DNA of 64,000 nucleotides from Nocardia amamiensis (GCF_015477605.1 NZ_JADLQX010000002.1:186001-250000), one strand, 5' to 3'; shown: positions 7,794 to 16,824, counted from the stretch's first letter. The notes: a model not told the origin generated them from the sequence alone. A program made the numbers and translations.

Positions 7794-9590
7794 ATGGGCA
7801 GTGACAAGCGTCGAGGTTACGAGGAGATGCCGGGTCCTCGGGCCGACACCGCCGTGAGCCTGGAGAAGGCACGCGAACAATTCCTCACCGCCGGTTCGCT
7901 CGAATTCCCTCCGGTGCGGGACACGGTGCTCGACTCGTGGCACCGATCGCGCGCCCTGAGAATCCATCCCGACCGCGTGGAATTGTCCTATGTGCGGGAT
8001 CCGAACCTCGATTCTCCACTGGTGAACGCCGCGGCACCCGTGCTGCGGCGGCTGGCGAGCGACCTGGCCGACCATTCGGTCAGTGTCATCCTGACCTCGT
8101 CGGACGGGCTCCTGCTCGAGCGCTACGCCGACGATGCCTCGATCATGCGCACGCTCGACGGTGTGCAACTCGCTCCCGGCTACAGCTACGCCGAGGACTT
8201 CGTCGGCACCAACGGAATCGGCACCACGCTGGAAACGGCCACTCCGACGTTCATTCGCGGCCGCGAACACTATCTCGGCACTCTCGGCCGGCTCGCGTGT
8301 GCGGGCTCGCCCATTCGCCACCCGATGACCGGGTCGATGCTCGGCGTCATCGATCTCACCTGCTGGGCGAGCAGATCCGATCCGCTGCTGCTCGCCCTCG
8401 CCAACAGCGCGAGCAGCCAGATCGAGGACCGGCTCCGTATGCTCGCCAGCGAGACCGAGGGTGCGCTGCTCGAGACGTATCGGCGCCACTGCCGCAGGTA
8501 CCCGCTGGGCGTGCTCGCGATCGGTCGGGATGTGGTGCTGATGAATCAGTACCTGCGCCGAGCACTCGATCCGCACGACCAAGCGGCGTTGCTGCAACAT
8601 GCGGCCGACTTGGGCCGCCCCGGGGCTGTCGAAACCCTCCTGGCCCCGCTACCGAGCGGCCGGATCGCACGAGTGACAGCAGTCGAACGAATCCGGCTGC
8701 GTGGCGACAGTCTCAACATGGTCCTGCACATCCAATTCGCCGCCGAACGGCCCGTGCGACACCCGATCGCCCGCGATGCGCCCGCATTGCCCGGTGTCGC
8801 CGGTAGAAGCAGCTCATGGCGGCGCAGCTGCCAGCAGGTCGAGCGCTGCTGCCGGGATCGCGAATGGGTGCTCATCGATGGCGAAACGGGTTCCGGCCGA
8901 GCGAAACTCGCGAAATGTGTGGTCACGTACGTCAGTCCGGGCGCCATCGCCCGGGTGCTCCGGATGCCCGACTTCGCCGACGCCGAGGGCCTGCTGGCCG
9001 TGCTGAGAACCGAAACTGGCGACCGCGATTTCAACGTGGTGATCACCGATATGGACGGCCTGCCGACCGAGGCGATCAGGCCCCTCGCGGACATTCTCCA
9101 GGCCTGCGCCGGTCGTGGATGGATCGCGGCCACGACGCATTCGGCCACATCCACCACGGCCGTCGACGCGCTGCTGCCGCTGTTCACCCACACCGTCGGG
9201 GTGCCCGCGCTCCGGCACCGCATCGAAGACCTCGACGACCTGGTGCCCTTCCTGCTGCGCGAGCTGACCAAGGGCGCCGACGTCCGGCTCGCCCCCGACG
9301 CCATGCGCCAGCTCCGCAAACTGTCGTGGCCGGGCAACGTCGCCGAACTACGCAGCGTGCTGGCGGAAACGATTTCCGGGCAACGATTCGGTCTGATCCA
9401 CGTCGACAAGCTGCCGCCGCAGTGCCGGTCGCTGACCCGGCGTCGGCTGAGCCGGATCGAGGCGCTGGAACGCGACGCGATCGTGCGCAGTCTGGCGGAG
9501 AACGGCGGCAACAAGACCGAAGCCGCAACGGCACTGGGGATGTCGCGGGCCACCATTTACCGCCGGATCAACGACTTCGGCATCGAGTAG
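7794..9590 (+). CDS. AcoR/PrmR-type transcriptional regulator (GAF, AAA+-like, Fis HTH)
   Basis: The 598-residue protein begins with a sensor of about 200 residues that includes a GAF-like domain (DGLLLERYAD, EDFVGTNGIGTTLE, CAGSPIRHPMTG). A degenerate AAA+ domain follows: the Walker A is GETGSGRAK with Arg for the usual Lys, and there is no GAFTGA loop. It ends with a Fis-type HTH (NGGNKTEAATALGMSRATIY). The lack of GAFTGA argues against sigma-54 activation, as in other actinobacterial AcoR-like regulators. The start could be the ATG at 7794 or the ATG at 7827, which follows GAGG. It probably controls the divergent methyltransferase gene. Confidence 0.8.
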   Translation: MGSDKRRGYEEMPGPRADTAVSLEKAREQFLTAGSLEFPPVRDTVLDSWHRSRALRIHPDRVELSYVRDPNLDSPLVNAAAPVLRRLASDLADHSVSVILTSSDGLLLERYADDASIMRTLDGVQLAPGYSYAEDFVGTNGIGTTLETATPTFIRGREHYLGTLGRLACAGSPIRHPMTGSMLGVIDLTCWASRSDPLLLALANSASSQIEDRLRMLASETEGALLETYRRHCRRYPLGVLAIGRDVVLMNQYLRRALDPHDQAALLQHAADLGRPGAVETLLAPLPSGRIARVTAVERIRLRGDSLNMVLHIQFAAERPVRHPIARDAPALPGVAGRSSSWRRSCQQVERCCRDREWVLIDGETGSGRAKLAKCVVTYVSPGAIARVLRMPDFADAEGLLAVLRTETGDRDFNVVITDMDGLPTEAIRPLADILQACAGRGWIAATTHSATSTTAVDALLPLFTHTVGVPALRHRIEDLDDLVPFLLRELTKGADVRLAPDAMRQLRKLSWPGNVAELRSVLAETISGQRFGLIHVDKLPPQCRSLTRRRLSRIEALERDAIVRSLAENGGNKTEAATALGMSRATIYRRINDFGIE

Positions 9591-9625
9591 CCGAGCCGCC
9601 TGCCTCAATCGAGGAAACGCGGCGG

Positions 9626-10135
9626 TCACTGTCCGACACCAGATACCGGTCGCCCCCCGGTCGGTGCCGATGCCCGGCGTTCTGTGCGCCGCTCGCGGAT
9701 AGCCGCCTCGACGTCCTCTACCGCCGTGCGAATGAGAGTGCCGTAGCCGTCGTCGCCGAGGGTGTGCAAACTAGCGCGGGCGGCAGCGATCTCGCGCTGT
9801 GCGGCCGCGAACGAGCCGAGCCTTCGATAGTTGTCGGCGAGGTTGAGATGCAATGACGGGTAGAAGCCCGCCACCTGGAGTGAACTCTGGGCGCGATCGT
9901 TCGTGAGGCTGTCAGCGGCGTCCAACGCCCGGATATCCCAGGTGAGCGCTTCGGCGGCGTCGTCGTACAGGTCGGCCAGATAGTGGGCGAGTGCGCAGCG
10001 ATGCAGTGGATCGCCCTGCGGCCCGAGCGAGGACCACAGGGCGAGCAGAGCGTCGCGCGCGTCATCCAGGTGACCGTCGTGACCAAGCGCGACCGCGTCG
10101 GTGATGGCGGTCATGGTCTGGTCTGAGGTGCTCAT
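9626..10135 (-). CDS. TPR-like cytoplasmic protein, function unknown
   Basis: I do not recognise a specific family. The 169-residue product is alpha-helical with tetratricopeptide-like spacing (GHLDDARDALLALW, then ALAHYLADLYDDAAEAL, then HLNLADNYRRLGSFAAAQRE). It is probably a scaffold or accessory protein. There is no signal peptide. It converges on the regulator at 7794-9590 and lies downstream of the MerR-clamp gene on the same strand, with a 254-bp gap. Confidence 0.6.
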   Translation of the reverse strand: MSTSDQTMTAITDAVALGHDGHLDDARDALLALWSSLGPQGDPLHRCALAHYLADLYDDAAEALTWDIRALDAADSLTNDRAQSSLQVAGFYPSLHLNLADNYRRLGSFAAAQREIAAARASLHTLGDDGYGTLIRTAVEDVEAAIRERRTERRASAPTGGRPVSGVGQ

Positions 10136-10389
10136 CGATCTCCTACGGGGTGGTGGATGGACTGGGTCGACACGGGGCGGTCGTCACGGTCAGTGGGTCA
10201 GACGATCGGACCGCATTCCGGCGGCTCCCGTCGGGGCGGACCGCAGGCCGGGCTGAGCTCGAGTAGGTGCTGAAATCGCTGGTGGCGGCCCATCGTCTGA
10301 TCGGCTGGTGGGGTCGTTCGCGGCGCCCGGACCAGGCGCGACGGCATGCGGTGGTAGGCGAGCTCTCGTCGGTGGCTGGGGCGTTGGTC

Positions 10390-11460
10390 CTACGGGTGCG
10401 GCCCCGCGTGGTTCTGGTTGTCGGCGGATCGCGTGGGCATTGCCAGCGTGGTGAGGTCGCCGTCGGTGGCCGATCGCAGGACCACGGGCTGATCGGTACT
10501 GGTGATATCGAGCATGAGGTCGGGGCCGAGCGCAGTACGCACGGCGGGCAGCAGGGTCGCGGGGTCGAACGACAGGGTGATGGCCGAACCCGTGACGGTG
10601 GCGGGAAGACGGTGCGCCGCATCGCCGGCCGACACCTGGATGCCGGTAGGGTCGATTGCGAATCGCACTGTGGTAGGCGCAGATTCGAGTACAGACAGCA
10701 GGCAGCCGCGGGCGGCGATCACCCTGGTGCGGGCCGGTCCGAGCCCGGACAGCACGACGCGGTGATCCGGGAAGGGCTCATCGATGACGGCGGACCGATG
10801 CTCGGTGCCGTTCCCGGTCAGGACCAAGCCGTCGTCGGTCGGCGTGGCGACGACCTCGTCCACGGTGCGCAACCAGTCGGTGATCGAGCCGAGCCCGTCC
10901 GGTGCGAGGACTCGAGACCAGTCGCCGCCGTGCTGCGTGTTCGCTACCACGGTGCGAGTGGATAGGCGGTAGCGATCGGTTGCCGTGAGAGTCAGCGCGT
11001 TTCCGGCTGCTTCCAGCAGAACACCTGCCAGCACCGGGATCTCCCGAGTGCGCGCCGCGGCGGTGCGGACCTGCTCGAGTGCCTGGGTCAGGGCCGCCGA
11101 GGAGACCGCGACGTACGGCCCGAGTGACCGCTTGACCATCGCGGCGACGCGGGCGGCCTCGCTCGCCCGCCGCGCGAACTCGTCCACGTGACGGTCGAGC
11201 AGGTCGCGCGCCCGACCTGCGTCGCCGGAGAGGATCTCCGCGATCGTTTCGAGCGGCAGGTCGATCGCGCGCAACTGCCGGATGAGTGTCGCCCGTCCGC
11301 GCTGCGCCTCGGTGTAATAGCGGTATCCGGTCAACGGGTCGACCCGAGCCGGGACGAGCAGCCCGCAATCGTCGTAGAACCGCAGCGCGCTCGCCGTGAG
11401 CCCGCTGGCCCGTGCCAGCACGCCGATGGTGATCAATTCCGCCGATTCCGAACCCGTCAC
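10390..11460 (-). CDS. MerR-family regulator fused to a DNA sliding-clamp-like domain
   Basis: The 356-residue protein has an N-terminal MerR HTH (ITIGVLARASGLTASALRFY, then DPLTGYRYYTEAQ) and a dimerisation helix to about residue 120. The C-terminal 200 residues resemble DNA polymerase III beta-clamp folds (VLLEAAGNALTLTATDRYRL, FAIDPTGIQVSAGD, LLPAVRTALG). The clamp-like part may act as a ligand-sensing or protein-interaction module; no experimental role is known to me. The GTG at 11460 was chosen because a MerR-style promoter places transcription start almost at this codon; a TTG at 11481 also exists in frame. It probably autoregulates. Confidence 0.8.
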   Translation of the reverse strand: MTGSESAELITIGVLARASGLTASALRFYDDCGLLVPARVDPLTGYRYYTEAQRGRATLIRQLRAIDLPLETIAEILSGDAGRARDLLDRHVDEFARRASEAARVAAMVKRSLGPYVAVSSAALTQALEQVRTAAARTREIPVLAGVLLEAAGNALTLTATDRYRLSTRTVVANTQHGGDWSRVLAPDGLGSITDWLRTVDEVVATPTDDGLVLTGNGTEHRSAVIDEPFPDHRVVLSGLGPARTRVIAARGCLLSVLESAPTTVRFAIDPTGIQVSAGDAAHRLPATVTGSAITLSFDPATLLPAVRTALGPDLMLDITSTDQPVVLRSATDGDLTTLAMPTRSADNQNHAGPHP

Positions 11461-11466
11461 CCGGCC

Positions 11467-11497
11467 ATCATGGAGTCTCAACCAACTAGAAGGTCAA
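11467..11497 (-). promoter_or_regulatory. MerR-type promoter with 19-bp spacer
   Basis: On the minus strand, -35 TTGACC (11497-11492) and -10 CATGAT (11472-11467) are separated by 19 bp. That overlong spacer is the hallmark of MerR-controlled promoters. The spacer begins TTCTAGTTGG as in classic MerR operators. The GTG at 11460 falls where transcription should begin, so the message may be leaderless. Confidence 0.65.
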
Positions 11498-11774
11498 ACC
11501 TGGCAGACCAGCCCGAGGTTTCCGCCGAGCACACCGACAGATCGGACGAGCACTCGTCCGAGGTCGGCGAACGATGGGGGCGCGTCGCCAGTGCGGCGCA
11601 CGACAGCTTCGGCGTATCACTTTGCACCCCTGCGCAGCGCCTCTGTCCGCCTGCCCGCAAACCTGTGCGAGGTCGGGCAATCAGGAGGCGGATTTCCAAC
11701 AGCGCATTCCACATGTGAGCCCTAGCCCGCACAGCTCCGGATTCGTGGCTGGGCGGCCGTTGGCGCGGGTTGCT

Positions 11775-12125
11775 TCAGTCCGCCTGCGAGTCGGTCGGGG
11801 TTACGCGCCAGCGGCGGGACCAATCCCAGATCGGGCGCAGTGCCGCGCCGAGTTCGATACCCGCGGTGGTCAATTCGTAAGACTTGTCGGGGTTCTTCGC
11901 GATCAAGCCCGCGGATTGCAGGTGTTGCAGTCGCACCGAGAGCATGCTCGACGAGCAGTTGCCCATGCGGCGGCGCAGTTCGAGGAAGCCGAGGCGGTCG
12001 GGTTCCAGTTCCCACAGGATGCGCAGCATCCAGCGTTGGCCGAGGAGGTCCATCGTGGCCAGCAGCGGCGCGTTCGCCGGGTCGTCCCGGCCGCGCGGCG
12101 GCTTCGGTTCGTTTGCGCTTCTCAT
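11775..12125 (-). CDS. HxlR-family winged-helix transcriptional regulator
   Basis: This 116-residue protein has the HxlR core: LLGQRWMLRILWELE, then GFLELRRRMGNCSSSMLSVR and the wing region. It ends with the typical AALRPIWDWSRRW. It is a cytoplasmic DNA-binding dimer. The ATG at 12125 overlaps no other gene. It is divergent from the SDR at 12198 with a short shared promoter region containing GTTCTGAAATAGAAGC. HxlR proteins commonly control a divergent redox gene, so the SDR is the likely target. Confidence 0.9.
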   Translation of the reverse strand: MRSANEPKPPRGRDDPANAPLLATMDLLGQRWMLRILWELEPDRLGFLELRRRMGNCSSSMLSVRLQHLQSAGLIAKNPDKSYELTTAGIELGAALRPIWDWSRRWRVTPTDSQAD

Positions 12126-12197
12126 TTAGAACCAGCATAGTCGTTCTGAAATAGAAGCGTGGGCCGGGCTTCTCCTGGCGCGAGCGAAAGGGTGACG

Positions 12198-12956
12198 GTG
12201 GACGACACGACCGGACGGCGAATCGTCCTCATCACGGGCGCGTCCCGCGGTATCGGCGCGGAGACCGCGCGGGTGCTCGCGGCGCGCGGCGACCATGTGG
12301 TGATCAATTACCGGGAGAAGGCCAGGCGGGCCGAGCGGCTGGCCGACTCGATCCGGCAGGCAGGCGGCAGTGCGTCGACGGCGGGCGCCGACATCTCAGA
12401 CGCGGATTCCACCGGCGCGCTGATCGCCGGAATCGCCGAGGAGTTCGGTCGCCTGGATGTGCTGGTGCTCAATGCCTCCGGCGGTCTCGAACTGCACGCC
12501 GGGCCAGGCTATGCGATGGCGCTCAACCGCGACGCGCAGGAAAGGCTGGTGCGACTCGCTGTGCCGCACATGCCATCCGGCTCCCGGATCGTCTTCGTGA
12601 CGAGCCATCAAGCACACTTCCACGGCCGCAAGCCGGTTCCGGCCGAATACGAGCCGATCGCCGCGAGCAAACGCGCGGGCGAGGACGCCTTGCGCGCCAT
12701 GATCCCCGAACTCGGCGCCCGCGGCGTCACCTTGCACGTCGTCTCCGGCGACATGATCGACGGCACGATCATCGTCCAACTTCTGGAACGCCGAAACCCC
12801 GACGCCGTCAGCGCCCGCCGCGACCAGGGCGCCTTGCCCACTGTGGCGGAGTTCGCCACCGCGGTCGCCCTGGCCACCACCGGCACGGGCGATTCGGGAA
12901 ACACCACCTACGTCGGCGGTCAGGACTATTTCGACGAGCGAGAACCCATCGCCTGA
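12198..12956 (+). CDS. SDR-family oxidoreductase lacking the usual catalytic tyrosine
   Basis: This 252-residue Rossmann protein has the cofactor motif TGASRGIG, LNASGG and a serine-containing strand (FVTSHQ). In the active-site helix the sequence is EPIAASKRAGE, so Ile stands where the Tyr of YxxxK is expected. A Tyr occurs seven residues before the Lys instead. It may use a shifted Tyr or another activity. The GTG at 12198 is spaced 6 nt from GAAAGGG; a GTG at 12192 is possible. It pairs with the divergent HxlR regulator. Confidence 0.75.
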   Translation: MDDTTGRRIVLITGASRGIGAETARVLAARGDHVVINYREKARRAERLADSIRQAGGSASTAGADISDADSTGALIAGIAEEFGRLDVLVLNASGGLELHAGPGYAMALNRDAQERLVRLAVPHMPSGSRIVFVTSHQAHFHGRKPVPAEYEPIAASKRAGEDALRAMIPELGARGVTLHVVSGDMIDGTIIVQLLERRNPDAVSARRDQGALPTVAEFATAVALATTGTGDSGNTTYVGGQDYFDEREPIA

Positions 12957-13284
12957 AAGGGCTGGGCCGCCGAAGGGCTGGGTCTCCGTGCCGTTCATTC
13001 CGTTGCGGCGATGCGCCACGCCAACCACCGATCAGGACCTGCCGTGGTGTTGGGGCGCTTTGGTCTACCCGACGGCCGTGCGTTTCCCGCTGTAGGTACG
13101 TGCCGATTGCCGCTTGAACGACGGGCCGAGCGCTGCGAGTTACTAATGCTGGGAATATTCGATACTCAGTGCACAGAGGGTATGCCGCCACGGCGTCCGG
13201 CGGTCATGGGCGAGTGAGGTTACGGATGCTATTTGTCGGCGAGCGGAGACCGGCCGTGTGGGCCGCACCGGGTGGAGGGCGTGC
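12957..13284. other. Intergenic stretch upstream of the CHAP gene
   Basis: No supported coding frame. The part around 13135-13165 is AT-richer than its surroundings (TACTAATGCTGGGAATATTC) and may hold the promoter of the CHAP-domain gene. A good ribosome binding site (GGAGGG at 13274-13279) precedes the ATG at 13285. Confidence 0.5.
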
Positions 13285-14427
13285 ATGACGACGACCTTCC
13301 AAGACATAGAAATCAATCTCGACCCTCCCGCCTACGCCAGTGCCGGTCTCGCAGCGGTCGTCGAGGCGGCGGAAGAATATATGCAGCGTTCGATCGTGCT
13401 GTTCGCGTCCGGTTGGAAGGGCGGACAACAGGACATGATCGCTTGGCTCGCGGACAACGATCTGCTCAGCGAGGAAGGGCGTTCGCTCACCAAGGACGGT
13501 GCCCAGAAGCTCGACGCGAAATCGTCGGCGATGACCGGCAACTACGACGACAAGCGCGGCTTGATCCTCGACAAGGCAACACAACTGCGATCGCAGAACA
13601 ACGGTGTCAACGCAAGCGCCATCGCAAGCTTCGACACGTCGAATAAGGCGTTCCAGGACGTGATGGGGATCGTGGACGGACTCAAAGCCGAGCTGAGTGG
13701 GAACCATCAGCTGATCCAGTCGCCAGATGGCAGCTGGCACCTGACCGCCGCCGAGGAAGTCCGGTTGCTGCGCCTGATTCTCGAGGCCGTGGACCGTGTG
13801 CACGACAGGATCGAGGATGCGGACAGCGGCATGCAAAGGGACGCCGAGAATATCTACCGAATGATGCCGGACCTTCCCCGGAACCCCTACGGTAGCGCGC
13901 CGGATGCCGGGAACCGGGCTCCGTGGGCGCCGACCGCGAGCAGCGCCAGTTGGGCCCCCGGTAAGGGAACCCGGGACGATATTATCGCCAAGGCGCGGGA
14001 GCAGCTGAATCTCGATGTTGCTGAACGTGGCGGCGACAATGTTCCGGTCTTTTACGTGGATGGCAAACCCTACAAGGCCCCCTACAACATCAACGACGCG
14101 TGGTGCGCGGCCTTCTCCACCTGGGTGTGGGATCAGGCCGGTTACAACGTCGACTGGACCAACCCGAACTACGTGCCCACCATCTGGAACGACGCCAAGC
14201 ACATGGGGTTGGCGTCGAGTATCGCGAATGCCCAGAAAGGTGACATGATCATCTTCGACTGGGAGGGCGATGGAACCCCGGACCATGTGGGAATCGTGGA
14301 ATCCGTGGATCCCAGAACCGGCCGGATCCACACCATCGAAGGCAATTCCGGTGATCGTCTACAGACCCAGAGTTATGCCATGAACGCGGGATCGCTCGTC
14401 GGCGTCGTCAAGCCGCCACAGTCCTAG
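13285..14427 (+). CDS. CHAP-domain putative peptidoglycan amidase/endopeptidase with helical N-terminus
   Basis: The 380-residue protein has a helical N-terminal half (residues 1-195) with no signal peptide or membrane segment. A Pro/Ser linker follows (about 196-228), then a C-terminal CHAP domain. The catalytic set looks complete: Cys274 in DAWCAAFSTWVW, His334 in PDHVGIVES and Asn354 in IEGNSGD. CHAP enzymes cut peptidoglycan cross-links or stems. A wall hydrolase without a Sec signal, with a helical N-terminus in a mycolate actinomycete, raises the possibility of type VII export or use as an intracellular or contact-delivered toxin; neither is shown. No immunity gene is obvious. Confidence 0.75.
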   Translation: MTTTFQDIEINLDPPAYASAGLAAVVEAAEEYMQRSIVLFASGWKGGQQDMIAWLADNDLLSEEGRSLTKDGAQKLDAKSSAMTGNYDDKRGLILDKATQLRSQNNGVNASAIASFDTSNKAFQDVMGIVDGLKAELSGNHQLIQSPDGSWHLTAAEEVRLLRLILEAVDRVHDRIEDADSGMQRDAENIYRMMPDLPRNPYGSAPDAGNRAPWAPTASSASWAPGKGTRDDIIAKAREQLNLDVAERGGDNVPVFYVDGKPYKAPYNINDAWCAAFSTWVWDQAGYNVDWTNPNYVPTIWNDAKHMGLASSIANAQKGDMIIFDWEGDGTPDHVGIVESVDPRTGRIHTIEGNSGDRLQTQSYAMNAGSLVGVVKPPQS

Positions 14428-14581
14428 GTCCCCGGCCGATCAGCTGGCTGGCCTCCGTACGTCGACGCCTATTTCTGCCCAGTGGTCGTATTGCTCTGCC
14501 CGGCAAGCTGACGCGAGGTGACGGGCAGCGTTTCAGGATAATTCGGTAGCGTCCGATGAAGTGGCCTCGGACCATGGTCGG

Positions 14582-15520
14582 ATGGTGGACTACCAGGACA
14601 CTGCCTGTCGGATCGGCTGGGCGGAGTTGCCGGGCGCCGTACGGGCGGGCATCGAGCAAGTGCTCGGGGACGCGGTATGCGAGGTGGTGGATCAGCGGGG
14701 CGGCTTCAGTCACGGGGTGGCGGCGCGAATCAGGACGGTGGGTAACGCCGCCGTGTTCGTGAAAGCGATCGAGGCAGGGGATGGGCTCGCGCCGGTGTAT
14801 CGGGCGGAGGCGCGGGTCGCCGGGGGGCTGCCCGCAACGGCACCCGCGGCGCGGTGCCGGTTCGCCGAGGAGATCGAGGGCTGGTTCGTCGCGGGGTTCG
14901 ACGATGTGGCCGGGGCGTATCCGCGGCTGAGCGAACCGGAGGAGTTGCGGGACACCCTCGATCTGGTGGCGCGGTTGGCCACGGAGTTGACGCCGAGTCC
15001 GCTGACGGATGTGCCGACCATGGCCGAGGCCTATGGGCCGGTGCTGGTCGGCTGGCGGGAGTACGCGGCGGACGGGCCACCACCGGACCTGGATAGTTGG
15101 TCCGTCCGCCACCTGACGGCGCTGGCCGAGCTAGAAGCGACGTGGTCGGTGCACGCGGCGGGAGATACGTTGCTGCACACCGATCTTCGCCCGGACAACC
15201 TGCTGCGGCGGGCGGACGGGGTGGTGCTGGCGGTCGACTGGGCGTGGGCCTGCCGGGGCGCTGCTTGGATCGACCTCGTCGCGTTGGCGCCGTCGATCGC
15301 GGCTGCCGGTGTGGACCCGGAACCGATTCTCGCTACCCATCCGGTGACGCGCGACGTCGATCCCGCGGCAGTCGACGCCTTCGTCTGTGCGCTCGCCGGT
15401 TACTGGGCGGCCGCCTGCCGTAAGCCCGGGCCGCCGCGTTCGCCTCGGCTGCGCGCCCGTCAAGCGGCATATGCCCGACTCGCCGGAGATTGGCTGGCGT
15501 GTCGACTCGGCGGCGAGTAG
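14582..15520 (+). CDS. APH-like phosphotransferase
   Basis: This 312-residue protein has the aminoglycoside-phosphotransferase/kinase catalytic loop HTDLRPDNLL and the metal-binding VDWAWA. An N-lobe lysine lies in FVKAIEAG. It is a cytosolic small-molecule kinase of the APH superfamily; substrate unknown and not necessarily an antibiotic. The ATG at 14582 (MVDYQDTAC) was chosen; a GTG at 14561 is in frame. It is transcribed alone between the CHAP and DUF4254 genes. Confidence 0.75.
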   Translation: MVDYQDTACRIGWAELPGAVRAGIEQVLGDAVCEVVDQRGGFSHGVAARIRTVGNAAVFVKAIEAGDGLAPVYRAEARVAGGLPATAPAARCRFAEEIEGWFVAGFDDVAGAYPRLSEPEELRDTLDLVARLATELTPSPLTDVPTMAEAYGPVLVGWREYAADGPPPDLDSWSVRHLTALAELEATWSVHAAGDTLLHTDLRPDNLLRRADGVVLAVDWAWACRGAAWIDLVALAPSIAAAGVDPEPILATHPVTRDVDPAAVDAFVCALAGYWAAACRKPGPPRSPRLRARQAAYARLAGDWLACRLGGE

Positions 15521-15781
15521 TCGCCGGAAAACCGGACCTGTCTTTGGAAAGGACGAGGTCACTGGATGTTTGCCACGGCTTGGGGCCTGCGGCAGGGCGC
15601 CGGAAATCCGGTCGATGGGCGTGTCGTGTGAGCGGAACCGCGTGAAATGGACGCGCAGCAAGCCGGTCTCGTTCACGCTAGGCGCATGTGGATGTTCGGG
15701 CAGTGCCGGAACACCGGCACGACAAGGCATCGAGGACGCGATCGCAACGCGTCAGCCGTGGTCGGAATGGGGGTGCTGAGG

Positions 15782-16234
15782 ATGAATCAGACGTCCGAAG
15801 ATCGGGCGATTCCCGGAAAAGAACTGCTGCTGGCGGCTTTTCGCGGCCTGCCGCACATAGACCACCCGATGCTGGAGGCAGCCGGAGAATTAGCCCAGCT
15901 GCACCAGACTCGCGAACGCACTCCGCACAGCCGGTGCGACAAACTCGACCGGCGACGGGCGCAATTGGTGCGCGGGATCGACCGCTGGGTCACCTTGGCG
16001 GCGCCGATCCCAGGGCCCGCCGCGCCCGAACACACCGAGACCGTTGGCAGAATGGTGGACCGGCTGGCCATGCTCGCCGCGCAGGCGTTCGTCGCCCTCG
16101 CCCACGCGCCCGATGCCGTCTTCTACGACGCCTGGGTCCGGATCGACGAATTGGCCGACGGCTACCAAGATCTCATCGACGACCTGCGCACCGGAGCCAG
16201 GCGACTACCCGAGGCGCGCTACGACCGCTGGTAG
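15782..16234 (+). CDS. DUF4254 protein (first of two)
   Basis: This 150-residue all-helical protein has the family hallmarks: ELLLAAFRGLPHIDHPML, LAQLHQTRERT, DRRRAQLVRGIDRWV, HTETVGRMVDRLAM and the closing ELADGYQDLIDDL. DUF4254 has no established biochemical role. The stop codon abuts the stop of the convergent ImmA-like gene exactly (TAG|CTA). A paralogue is at 28427-28870. Start ATG at 15782, with a G-rich stretch (GGGGGTG) upstream. Confidence 0.85.
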   Translation: MNQTSEDRAIPGKELLLAAFRGLPHIDHPMLEAAGELAQLHQTRERTPHSRCDKLDRRRAQLVRGIDRWVTLAAPIPGPAAPEHTETVGRMVDRLAMLAAQAFVALAHAPDAVFYDAWVRIDELADGYQDLIDDLRTGARRLPEARYDRW

Positions 16235-16732
16235 CTACTTGCCCCGGCCGAACAGCCGGAACGACCGCGAGCGCCGTCGCGGCAACGTCGAGTAGACCAT
16301 GGTCATGTCGGCGAACACCTCTGCTTCCCGCTCGCGGTCCGCGCCGAATTCGGCACGGCCGAGGACATGTTCGATGGATTGCGGCGAGATCGAGGGCAGG
16401 ATGACGGCCAGCGCGGGCGGCAGCGGATCGCCGCGCTCGGCGTCTTTGTGATGGCCCAGCAGCATGTGACCGATTTCGTGCAGGATGATGTGATCGGCGT
16501 TGCGGCCGGTCGCCGCGGCGTCGTACACGATGATGTCGTCGTGTTTGCGCGCTACCCATAGACCGCCGCCGCCGCAGCCCGTATCGGCCAGCATCGCCTT
16601 CGGTACGGGGTGCAGGCTGATCGAGCGGCCGCGGTGCGCGGCCACCGCGGCTAGGTAGACGGTCAGGTTCCACGGGCTGGGGAGCGGCACGCTTCGGGTC
16701 GCATCACCCAAGCGCGCTTCCATGCTGGTCAT
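16235..16732 (-). CDS. ImmA/IrrE-family metallopeptidase (second)
   Basis: This 165-residue protein has the zinc motif HEIGHMLLGHH. A downstream acidic helix (EREAEVFADMTMVY) supplies the probable third ligand. It lacks a signal peptide. The layout resembles the peptidase at 2916-3455, but no XRE or membrane-protein partner is adjacent; instead a DUF4254 gene converges on it with no gap. The ATG at 16732 follows TAAGG; ATG 16723 is also possible. Such peptidases often cleave a regulator, so an unlinked or DUF4254 substrate is conceivable (inference). Confidence 0.75.
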   Translation of the reverse strand: MTSMEARLGDATRSVPLPSPWNLTVYLAAVAAHRGRSISLHPVPKAMLADTGCGGGGLWVARKHDDIIVYDAAATGRNADHIILHEIGHMLLGHHKDAERGDPLPPALAVILPSISPQSIEHVLGRAEFGADREREAEVFADMTMVYSTLPRRRSRSFRLFGRGK

Positions 16733-16824
16733 CGGCGCCAACCTTACCTACATCGCGGCCACTCGTCATCCGCGGAACCGGACATACCGCCGGTAGGTAA
16801 TGCGCTGGCGGAGCATACGATTGG

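Noticed and set aside
11498..11774. A plus-strand frame between the MerR and HxlR genes
   Set aside because: The frame runs mostly antisense to the MerR gene, and the intergenic part lacks codon bias and motifs.
13204..14331. A 375-codon frame antisense to the CHAP gene
   Set aside because: The CHAP protein has a conserved domain, complete catalytic residues and a ribosome site; the antisense frame has none of these.
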